Source of the DNA: Pseudomonadota bacterium
Lineage (GTDB): Bacteria > Pseudomonadota > Alphaproteobacteria > Rhizobiales > Devosiaceae
Direction: 5' to 3'
DNA: 17,044 nt
Assembly: GCA_023437755.1 (NCBI GenBank)
Contig: JAEZFJ010000343.1
Location: 1-17,044 of the forward strand
The notes below the pieces were generated by a model, which saw only the letters and a program-made list of their open reading frames with translations, was not told the DNA's origin and did no database searches. The position numbers and the translations under genes were made by a program. Below are positions 5,635 through 11,962 of the stretch, piece after piece (the stretch's first letter is position 1; the number at the start of each line of letters is the position of its first letter).

Positions 5635-6576
5635 ATGTCGGATCTGAACGCCGAGGATCTGATCATGCGGCAACGTGCCCTGCTGGCTGCTCTGCAGGGC
5701 CGTGGAGTCAGCGTGCTGCATTTCGACGGAACCGGCCGCTGCGACATGGCGGAGGGCCTGCCGGAATGGTGGCCGCGCACGTCGCCGGGCAACACCTTGG
5801 CCGAGGCGCTGCCGGAGCCTGCCGCTACCGCCCACCAGAACCTGGACAAGCATGGCACCGCCGAGTTCGGCCTGACCCACGAGGGGGACCGGCATACCTA
5901 CGTCCTGCGGAGCATCCCGGACGGGGGCGGCACCATCGTGGTGGTCACCGACATCAGCGAAGACCGTCGACGGCAGGCAGCCTTCGCCGCCCTGCTGCGC
6001 GAAGTCAGCCATCGCTCCAAGAACCTCCTGGCCATCGTCCAGTCGGTGGCGATGCAGACCGCCAACCATTCGGGCAGCATCACGGACTTCCTCAACAAGT
6101 TCCGCGGGCGCCTGCATGCCCTGTCCAGCACCCAGGACCTGGTGACCGACAGCGACTGGCGGGGCACGGCGTTGCACACCTTGATCTCGGCGCAACTGCG
6201 CCGGGTCCATCCCTCGGCGCACCGGAACGTCCACGTCTCCGGCGACGACCCGATCCTGACGCCCAACGCCGCCCTGCATGTCGGCCTCGCCATCCATGAG
6301 CTGGCGGTGAACGCGGCGGCGTATGGCGCCCTATCACTCGATTTGCCGGGCCAGATCTGGCTGGACGCACGGATCAGCGACACCCCGCCCGGCGCTCTCA
6401 CGCTCGAATGGCGCGAAACCTTTCCGCGGCGGGACAGCACGGCCGAGCCTCGTTTCGGAACCCTGATCCTGGAACGGATCGTGCCGCTGTCAGTCGGGGG
6501 ACAGGCCGAATTCACGCTGGATCCGAGCTATGTCACCTACCGGCTGGAGGTTCCGGCTGGCGAATTCGAGGCCTGA
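5635..6576 (+). CDS. Soluble HWE-family sensor histidine kinase, candidate PhyR kinase
   Basis: The protein has 313 residues and no membrane segment. Residues about 12-110 look like a small PAS-like sensor (strand HTYVLRSIPDGGGTIVVVTD at 87-106). The H-box LLREVSHRSKNLLAIVQSVA holds H126. The HATPase domain shows HELAVNAAAYGALS at 221-234, the EWRE motif at 258-261 (the Trp-Glu signature of HWE kinases) and RFGTLILERI near 273-282. HWE/HisKA_2 kinases beside phyR are known PhyR kinases or phosphatases in several alphaproteobacteria, so PhyR is the likely partner (inference). The ATG at 5635 has only a GGGG-type ribosome site. No own promoter is apparent: it follows the DUF1328 terminator by 17 bases and may depend on read-through. 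Its last 40 bases overlap the convergent YdcF-family gene. Confidence 0.88.
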   Translation: MSDLNAEDLIMRQRALLAALQGRGVSVLHFDGTGRCDMAEGLPEWWPRTSPGNTLAEALPEPAATAHQNLDKHGTAEFGLTHEGDRHTYVLRSIPDGGGTIVVVTDISEDRRRQAAFAALLREVSHRSKNLLAIVQSVAMQTANHSGSITDFLNKFRGRLHALSSTQDLVTDSDWRGTALHTLISAQLRRVHPSAHRNVHVSGDDPILTPNAALHVGLAIHELAVNAAAYGALSLDLPGQIWLDARISDTPPGALTLEWRETFPRRDSTAEPRFGTLILERIVPLSVGGQAEFTLDPSYVTYRLEVPAGEFEA

Positions 6577-7361
6577 GCCGGCAGCAACTCGCTCGTCCGG
6601 CCGGTCCAGTGGTAGGCCACAAGCCCGATCCACTCCTTGATAGCGATGGATGCGACATCGAGATTGTGGACGGGATTGGCAATGTCGATGCCGAAGCCTT
6701 CGTTTCCGCTGCTGCGATAGTCGGTGGGCCAGGGCACCACGGGGATGCCCTGTTCCTCAAACAGCGCCACCGAGCGCGGCATGTGGAAGGCAGAGGTCAC
6801 CAGCACCACCGGCCCATCCACCTCGGCCAGCAGGTCGCGCGTCAGAGCGGCGTTCTCGTCGGTGTTGCGGGATTGGCCCTCGAGCCGCAGCCGGTCCCGG
6901 GCAATGCCATGGGCCACCAGCAGACGCTCGGCGGTGGTCGCTTCACTCTCGGTCTTCCCGCTCAACAGGCCCGTACCGCCACTCAGTACGACCGGGGCTT
7001 CCGGGTAGCGCTGGGCCAGCCACAGCGTCGTTACCAGCCGGTCGCCGGCTGCGTTCAGCTCAGCCACCTGGCGCACCGTGCTGACCCGGGCCAGCGTGGC
7101 CCCACCCAGCATGATGATTGCGCCAACGCGCTCCGGGGGCTCATCAGGAACGCTGAACCGCGCTTCCAGCGGCTGGATCAGCAGGAAGCCGAGGCTGGTG
7201 AAGCTCACAAGGCCATGCACCAGCAACGCCAGCACCAGCCCTGTTGCCGCCAATCGCCGCCGCCCCACGAGCAGGGCGATCAGCCCCGCCAGGACCAGTA
7301 GGAACACGACGCTGAGCGGCTGCGCCAGCAGCCAGAACACTTTGGAAGCAACAAAGAACAT
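6537..7361 (-). CDS. YdcF/ElyC-like DUF218 membrane protein
   Basis: This 274-residue protein has two N-terminal membrane helices (about 9-32 and 38-62) and then a DUF218 domain from about 78 to 255. Family motifs are visible: AIIMLGG (81-87), SGGTGLLSG (127-135), ESEA (138-141), the SRNTDEN segment (164-170) and TSAFHMPRS (189-197). E. coli relatives (ElyC, SanA, YdcF) act in cell envelope maintenance; ElyC affects the undecaprenyl-phosphate carrier and peptidoglycan assembly. The exact reaction is not established. AGGA stands seven bases before the ATG at 7361. The gene is transcribed alone, diverging from the ABC transporter operon and converging on the HWE kinase with a 40-base overlap. 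Confidence 0.85.
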   Translation of the reverse strand: MFFVASKVFWLLAQPLSVVFLLVLAGLIALLVGRRRLAATGLVLALLVHGLVSFTSLGFLLIQPLEARFSVPDEPPERVGAIIMLGGATLARVSTVRQVAELNAAGDRLVTTLWLAQRYPEAPVVLSGGTGLLSGKTESEATTAERLLVAHGIARDRLRLEGQSRNTDENAALTRDLLAEVDGPVVLVTSAFHMPRSVALFEEQGIPVVPWPTDYRSSGNEGFGIDIANPVHNLDVASIAIKEWIGLVAYHWTGRTSELLPAQASNSPAGTSSR

Positions 7362-7549
7362 GGCGTCATCCTATGCGAGCCACCTGGGATTCGCGACTGA
7401 CGGCCTGCTGCCCACAACGGCGGGCCGCCGCGGGCGCATTTGTGCTTGCTATCTCAGCGACTTCTGCTTTTGTTGAAGCCGGTCAAGGCTGCCAGCCTCA
7501 TAAAAAGGCAGCCGCCGGTCAGGAATGTGGTCCGTCAGGGCCCTATCGG
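7362..7549. promoter_or_regulatory. Divergent region between the YdcF-family gene and the ABC importer operon
   Basis: These 188 bases should hold both promoters, but I see no convincing sigma70 or EcfG match. One hairpin candidate is present on the ATPase side: GGCTGCC (7487-7493) and GGCAGCC (7507-7513) around a 13-base A-rich loop, 37 bases before the ATPase start. It could be a leader structure or operator; the evidence is only the pairing. Confidence 0.3.
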
Positions 7550-8401
7550 ATGAGTATGGCTGAAGTCGCTGCGACTGCCGCAGAAAAATGGCCGGTGGTC
7601 GCGATACGCGACCTGCACAAATCCTTCGGCGCACTCGAAGTGCTGAAGGGCATCTCCTTTTCCGCCCGCGAGGGCGAGGTCATCTCGCTGATCGGATCGT
7701 CCGGCTCCGGCAAGTCCACCTTGCTGCGCTGCATCAACATGCTGGAGATACCCGACAGCGGCAGCGTCAGCATCGATGGCGAGGAAATCCGCCTCAAGAG
7801 CAAGGGACAGTACCGCCACATCGCCGACGAGCACCAGATCCGCCGCATCCGCTCCGAACTCGGCATGGTGTTCCAGAACTTTAATCTGTGGGCCCATCTC
7901 ACCATCCTCCAGAACGTCATGGAGGCTCCCCTGGTGGTGCAGCGCCGTCCTCGCCCCGAGGTGGAGGCGGAGGCGCGCGCCATGCTCGACAAGGTCGGCA
8001 TCGGCGAGAAGGCCGACAGCTATCCGGCCCAGCTCTCCGGCGGGCAGCAGCAGCGAGCCGCGATTGCCCGCGCCCTCTGCATCAACCCGCGCCTGATGCT
8101 GTTCGACGAGCCGACGTCGGCACTCGACCCCGAGCTCGAAGTGGAAGTGCTGCGGGTGATCAAGGTGCTGGCCGACGAAGGCCTGACCATGGTGCTCGTC
8201 ACCCACGACATGGATTTCGCCCGCTCGGTAAGCGACCGCGTCATCTTCCTCCATCAGGGAAAGGTGGAGGAAGAAGGAACACCCGACGAGGTCTTCGGCC
8301 AGACGCGCTCTGCCCGCCTGCGCCAGTTCCTGAACGCGGCGAACCACGACGAGCCGCCGCCGCCCGCATCACCCCTGCCCGCGGCCGAACCGCTGATCTG
8401 A
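7550..8401 (+). CDS. Polar amino acid ABC importer, ATP-binding subunit (HisP/OccP-like)
   Basis: This 283-residue ATPase powers an amino acid-type importer at the inner membrane. Walker A GSSGSGKST at 49-57, Q-loop Q109 in MVFQNFNLW, signature LSGGQQQRA at 162-170, Walker B LMLFDEP at 182-188 with the SALD D-loop after it, H-loop H219 in LVTHD. The insert around 82-103 (KSKGQYRHIADEHQIRRIRS) is characteristic of HisP/OccP-type subunits. The C-terminus has a Pro-rich tail. The ATG at 7550 is chosen because the family domain begins at about residue 16; another ATG at 7556 is possible. The frame stays open back to 7373, but that stretch encodes nothing like an ABC N-terminus. First gene of a five-gene unit. 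Confidence 0.93.
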   Translation: MSMAEVAATAAEKWPVVAIRDLHKSFGALEVLKGISFSAREGEVISLIGSSGSGKSTLLRCINMLEIPDSGSVSIDGEEIRLKSKGQYRHIADEHQIRRIRSELGMVFQNFNLWAHLTILQNVMEAPLVVQRRPRPEVEAEARAMLDKVGIGEKADSYPAQLSGGQQQRAAIARALCINPRLMLFDEPTSALDPELEVEVLRVIKVLADEGLTMVLVTHDMDFARSVSDRVIFLHQGKVEEEGTPDEVFGQTRSARLRQFLNAANHDEPPPPASPLPAAEPLI

Positions 8402-8423
8402 ACGACAACAAACGGAGAAACCA

Positions 8424-9176
8424 ATGAACAAGCTCCTCCTCACCGCCGCTGCGCTCCTGGCGCTCGGCACCACCGTGCAGGCGCAGGAAACCGTGCGCAT
8501 TGCCACCGAGGGCGCCTATGCCCCGTGGAACTTCCTCAACGACGCCGGTGAGCCCGCAGGCTTCGAGATCGACCTCGGCAACGCTGTCTGCGAGCATGCC
8601 GGCCTCACTTGCGAGTGGGTGATCAACGACTGGGATTCCATCATCCCGAACCTGCTGGCCGGCAACTACGACCTGATCATGGCCGGCATGTCGATCACCG
8701 AGGAGCGCCTCGAGACCATCGACTTCTCGCAGAACTACTTCCCGCCCGACCCGTCCAAGTACGTTGCCGCGGCGGGCGCCAACCTCGATTTTGCCAACCT
8801 GTCCGGCGTTCGAGTCGGCGTGCAGGGCGGCACCATCCAGGCGGCCTATGCCGAGGAGAACCTGAGCGCCAACAACACGGTGGTGTCCTTCGCCACCGCC
8901 GATCAGGCCATGGCTGACCTCGCGGCCGGCAACCTCGATACCATTCTGGCCGACGGCGCCTATCTCGAGCCGGTTGTCGCCGCTTCCGGTGGCGCCATCG
9001 AGTTCGTCGGTGAAGACGTCCTGATCGGCAACGGCGTCGGCGCCGGCCTGCGCAAGGACGAAGCCGAGCTCAAGACCGCGGTCGACGATGCGCTCACCGC
9101 TCTCAAGGCAGACGGCACCGTGGACGAACTGATCGCCCAGTGGTTCGAGGGTCGCGGCCCCTACTTCGCCGACTAA
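8424..9176 (+). CDS. Periplasmic amino acid-binding protein (SBP_bac_3 family)
   Basis: This 250-residue secreted protein has a Sec signal peptide at 1-20 (MNKLLLTAAALLALGTTVQA, cleavage before QE). The mature protein starts with the family strand VRIATEGAYAPWNF. Other SBP_bac_3 marks are GFEIDLGNAVCEHAGLTCEW (two Cys that may pair), YDLIMAGMSITEERLETIDF near 88-107, and GVRVGVQGGT after residue 128, preceding the second lobe. It delivers substrate to the permease pair encoded downstream. The ligand cannot be named: the fold covers polar and basic amino acids, opines and ectoine-like compounds. GGAGA stands seven bases before the ATG. A strong stem-loop follows the gene and may stabilise its message. 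Confidence 0.92.
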   Translation: MNKLLLTAAALLALGTTVQAQETVRIATEGAYAPWNFLNDAGEPAGFEIDLGNAVCEHAGLTCEWVINDWDSIIPNLLAGNYDLIMAGMSITEERLETIDFSQNYFPPDPSKYVAAAGANLDFANLSGVRVGVQGGTIQAAYAEENLSANNTVVSFATADQAMADLAAGNLDTILADGAYLEPVVAASGGAIEFVGEDVLIGNGVGAGLRKDEAELKTAVDDALTALKADGTVDELIAQWFEGRGPYFAD

Positions 9177-9183
9177 CGCCAAG

Positions 9184-9216
9184 GGGTGGTGGCGCGCCGG
9201 CGAGCCGCCACCACCC
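9184..9216 (+). other. Intercistronic stem-loop between binding protein and permease
   Basis: GGGTGGTGGCG (9184-9194) and CGCCACCACCC (9206-9216) form a perfect 11-bp stem with an 11-base loop, directly after the binding-protein stop. No T-run follows, so it is not a classic terminator. Similar structures after binding-protein genes protect the upstream message from 3' exonucleases or cause partial termination, giving more binding protein than permease. Confidence 0.6.
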
Positions 9217-9265
9217 GCCTCCTCCGGGAGGCACGATCTTCAGCCAGCCAGAGCCCGAACACTCA

Positions 9266-10075
9266 ATGATGGAAGACCTCGCCTTCTGGCTCGGCTACCT
9301 GACGAATGGCAAGCACCTCACCTGGTATGCCAGCTTTCAGTTCACCATCTTCGCGGCCCTGCTCGGCGGCGCGCTGGCCGTCGTCTTCGGGCTGACCGGC
9401 GCGACACTCAAGAGTTCGCGCTTTGCCCTGCTTCGGCTGATCGGCACGGTCTATTCTTCCATTGTCCGCGGCGTGCCGGACGTCCTGTTCTTCCTGTTCT
9501 TCCCGCTCGCCTTCGAACAGACGGTGGAATGGGTGATCTCCACCCAGATCTGTTCCGCCGAGGCGATCGCCGCCCAGACGGCGCCGTGGCCGCCCTGCCG
9601 TGAGGCCAACTGGTTCCTGGGCACCACCGAATACCTGGTGCTGGCCTCGGTTTCCCTGGGGCTGGTGTATGGCGCCTTTGCGTCCAACGTCATCTATGGC
9701 GCCATGCGCGCCGTGCCTCGCGGCCAGCTCGAGGCGGCCCGCGCCTATGGCATGTCGGCGGCGCAGGTGCTTTGGCGCGTGCATATCCGCCAGATGTGGG
9801 TCTATGCCCTGCCCGGCCTGAGCAATGTCTGGCTGCTGCTGATCAAGGCGACCTCGCTGCTGAGCCTGTTGCAGATCGCCGATATCGTCCTGTGGGCCGA
9901 TCGACTCGGCGCTCCCAATTTCCTGCCCACCGTCGGGCTCGTCCACGACGACTGGCGCTGGCGCTACTACCTGGTGCTGTTCGTGTTCTACATCCTCGCC
10001 ACCTTCGTCTCGGAGAAGGGCTTCGAGGCGCTGATGCGCCGGGCCGGTCGCGGCGTCCTGAGCGAGGCGCGCTGA
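9266..10075 (+). CDS. Amino acid ABC importer, permease subunit 1 (HisQ/OccQ-like)
   Basis: This 269-residue inner-membrane protein of the BPD_transp_1 family has about five membrane helices (about 22-45, 55-82, 120-147, 180-205, 232-250). The EAA loop that contacts the ATPase is at about 157-171, with EAARAYGMSAAQVLWRVHI. A loop with two Cys and several charged residues (about 92-116) follows the second helix and is longer than in many relatives. The start is one of two adjacent ATGs, 9266 or 9269; neither has a clear ribosome site, while a GGGAGG lies too far upstream. It overlaps the next permease by one base (TGATG), which indicates translational coupling and a heterodimeric permease pair. 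Confidence 0.9.
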   Translation: MMEDLAFWLGYLTNGKHLTWYASFQFTIFAALLGGALAVVFGLTGATLKSSRFALLRLIGTVYSSIVRGVPDVLFFLFFPLAFEQTVEWVISTQICSAEAIAAQTAPWPPCREANWFLGTTEYLVLASVSLGLVYGAFASNVIYGAMRAVPRGQLEAARAYGMSAAQVLWRVHIRQMWVYALPGLSNVWLLLIKATSLLSLLQIADIVLWADRLGAPNFLPTVGLVHDDWRWRYYLVLFVFYILATFVSEKGFEALMRRAGRGVLSEAR

Positions 10076-10809
10076 TGGAGGTGCTGCTTCAGGAGCTCGC
10101 CCTGTTCGCACCGGCGGTGTGGTTCAACATCTATTTCGCCGCCGCATCGATCCCGCTCGGCTTCGTGTTCGCGGTCTTTCTGGCGCTCGGCAAGGCGTCG
10201 CGAAATCCGCTGATCACGCGGATGAGCCGCATCTACATCTATGCCTTCCGCGGCTCGCCCCTGTTTATCCAGTTCTTCATGTTCTACTCGCTGGCGCTGT
10301 CGCTGAACGTGAGCGTGTGGCGGCCGCTCGGCCTGTCCGGCGTGGTGCTGCACCCGCTGTTCATCGGGCCGCTGGTGCTGATGCTGAACACCGCGGCCTA
10401 CACAGCCGAGATCTTCTATGGCGCCCTCAGGGCCGTGCCGCGGGGGGAAGTGGAAGCAGCCCGCGCCTACGGGATGTCACGCGCCCAGCAGTTCCGTCGC
10501 ATCGTCTGGCCCAACCTCATCCGGCTGGCCTGGCCCGCCTACACCAACGAAGTGGTGTTTCTGTTCCATGCAACCGCGCTGGTCTACCTTGCCCTGCCGG
10601 TGATCGGCTCGCAACGCGACCTGATGGTCACGGCCAAGGACCTGTTCGAGCGCGACTTCAACGCCTACCTCCACTTTCCGGTGGCGGCGCTCTACTTCCT
10701 CGCCGTGTCGCTGGTGGTCTTCTTCGTGTTCGGCCTCGTTTATCGCCGCCTGGTGCGGCACCTGCCGGCCGCGCCCGGCCTGCGCGGGGCCCCGCGCTGG
10801 TTCCGCTGA
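10075..10809 (+). CDS. Amino acid ABC importer, permease subunit 2 (HisM/OccM-like)
   Basis: This 244-residue membrane protein pairs with subunit 1. It begins with a hydrophobic helix (AVWFNIYFAAASIPLGFVFA), has a FRGSPLFIQFFMFY segment typical of HisM-type permeases, and carries the EAA loop EVEAARAYGMSRAQQFRR at about 126-143. The ATG at 10075 shares its A with the stop of subunit 1, and GAGG stands seven bases before it. The same frame is open further upstream to 9772, but that part runs antiparallel in phase to subunit 1 and is not coding. The deacylase gene begins 10 bases after its stop. Confidence 0.92.
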   Translation: MEVLLQELALFAPAVWFNIYFAAASIPLGFVFAVFLALGKASRNPLITRMSRIYIYAFRGSPLFIQFFMFYSLALSLNVSVWRPLGLSGVVLHPLFIGPLVLMLNTAAYTAEIFYGALRAVPRGEVEAARAYGMSRAQQFRRIVWPNLIRLAWPAYTNEVVFLFHATALVYLALPVIGSQRDLMVTAKDLFERDFNAYLHFPVAALYFLAVSLVVFFVFGLVYRRLVRHLPAAPGLRGAPRWFR

Positions 10810-10819
10810 GTAGTTTTCC

Positions 10820-11962
10820 ATGACCTTCGAACTGCATCGCACGCCCATCGCCGGGGATTCCCCCGGCACCACGACGGAACTCTGCTGGTATACCGCCGGC
10901 CCGGAGGACGCCCCGGTGCGGGTGCACCTGCAGGCGGCGCTTCACGCCGATGAACAGCCCGGCACCATGGCGCTGCATCACCTGCTGCCGCGCCTGCGTG
11001 AGGCGGATGCCGCAGGGCAGTTGCGCGCCCGCTTCACCATCTTCCCCTCGGTCAACCCGCTGGGGCTGTCGCACGTGTCGCTGCGCCACCACATCGGCCG
11101 CTACGACATCGGCAGTGGTCTCAACCACAATCGCGCCTGGCCTGACCTTTACCCAATGGTTGCCGACCGGCTGAACGGCAAGCTCAGCGACGATCCTTCA
11201 GTCAATGTTGCGGCCATCCGGCAGGCGGTGACCGAGTGGATCGACGATCAGCCGGCCGCCACCGCCTCACGGCGACTGCGGCTGATGGTGCTGCGTTCGG
11301 CGGTCAACAGCGACATCGTGCTCGACCTGCACTGCGACGACGAGAGCCTCAAGCACATCTTCACCTCGCCCGAACTGATGCCGGGGCTGCAGGATCTGGC
11401 CGACTGGATGGGCGTGGCGGCAACGCTGACGGCAGAGGACAGCGGCGGCGGGTCCTTCGACGAGGTACTGCCCAACCTTTACCGCAAGGCGCAGCGGGCC
11501 AATGCCGGCCACCCGATCCCGATAGCGGCAGAAACCGCTACGCTGGAATACCGCGGACAGGCGGATGTGTCGGATGAGATCGGCGCTGCGGATGCGGCAG
11601 GACTCTACGGCTTCTTTGCCGGCCGCGGGTTGATCGATGCCAACCCTGGCGCCCCGCCCTCCCCTGCCCCGGCGCCGACGCCGTTCGAGGCAACCGAGGT
11701 GCTCCGCACCGATGCGCCGGGGATCCTGGCCTACCGCGTCGGCCTCGGCGATCGGGTCAGCCGGGGCCAGCCGGTGGCCGACCTCATTGCTATGGATGGA
11801 CCGGAAGCCTTCATTGCCCGTCGGCCGCTGGTGGCGGGAACCGACGGCTTCATCCTCTCGCGCGCTTCCGCCAAGTACGTCCGCGCCGGGGCGGGCATCG
11901 CCAAGATTGTCGGGACCGAAGTCCTGCCGTCGCGCGCCGGCGCCTATCTCCTGGAAGACTAG
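10820..11962 (+). CDS. M14-family zinc deacylase (succinylglutamate desuccinylase/aspartoacylase-like)
   Basis: This 380-residue cytoplasmic metalloenzyme is predicted to hydrolyse an N-acyl bond of an amino acid. Zinc ligands are visible as HADE (H42, E45) and H171 in LDLHCDDE. A candidate catalytic Glu is E243 in the ETATLEYRG segment. Residues about 275-290 are a Pro/Ala linker, and about 291-375 form the small beta-rich C-terminal domain seen in AstE/AspA/DoeB-type proteins (PGILAYRVGLGDRVSRGQPV). It is the last gene of the importer operon, so it probably deacylates the imported compound, such as an N-acetyl or N-succinyl amino acid (inference). The DoeB branch (N-acetyl-diaminobutyrate deacetylase) is possible, but no other ectoine catabolic genes are present. 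Its TAG shares CTAG with the stop of the convergent GGDEF-EAL gene. Confidence 0.85.
   Translation: MTFELHRTPIAGDSPGTTTELCWYTAGPEDAPVRVHLQAALHADEQPGTMALHHLLPRLREADAAGQLRARFTIFPSVNPLGLSHVSLRHHIGRYDIGSGLNHNRAWPDLYPMVADRLNGKLSDDPSVNVAAIRQAVTEWIDDQPAATASRRLRLMVLRSAVNSDIVLDLHCDDESLKHIFTSPELMPGLQDLADWMGVAATLTAEDSGGGSFDEVLPNLYRKAQRANAGHPIPIAAETATLEYRGQADVSDEIGAADAAGLYGFFAGRGLIDANPGAPPSPAPAPTPFEATEVLRTDAPGILAYRVGLGDRVSRGQPVADLIAMDGPEAFIARRPLVAGTDGFILSRASAKYVRAGAGIAKIVGTEVLPSRAGAYLLED

Noticed and set aside
7373..7549. N-terminal extension of the ABC ATPase to 7373
   Set aside because: The added residues have no similarity to ABC subunits, and the start at 7550 gives the usual family length.
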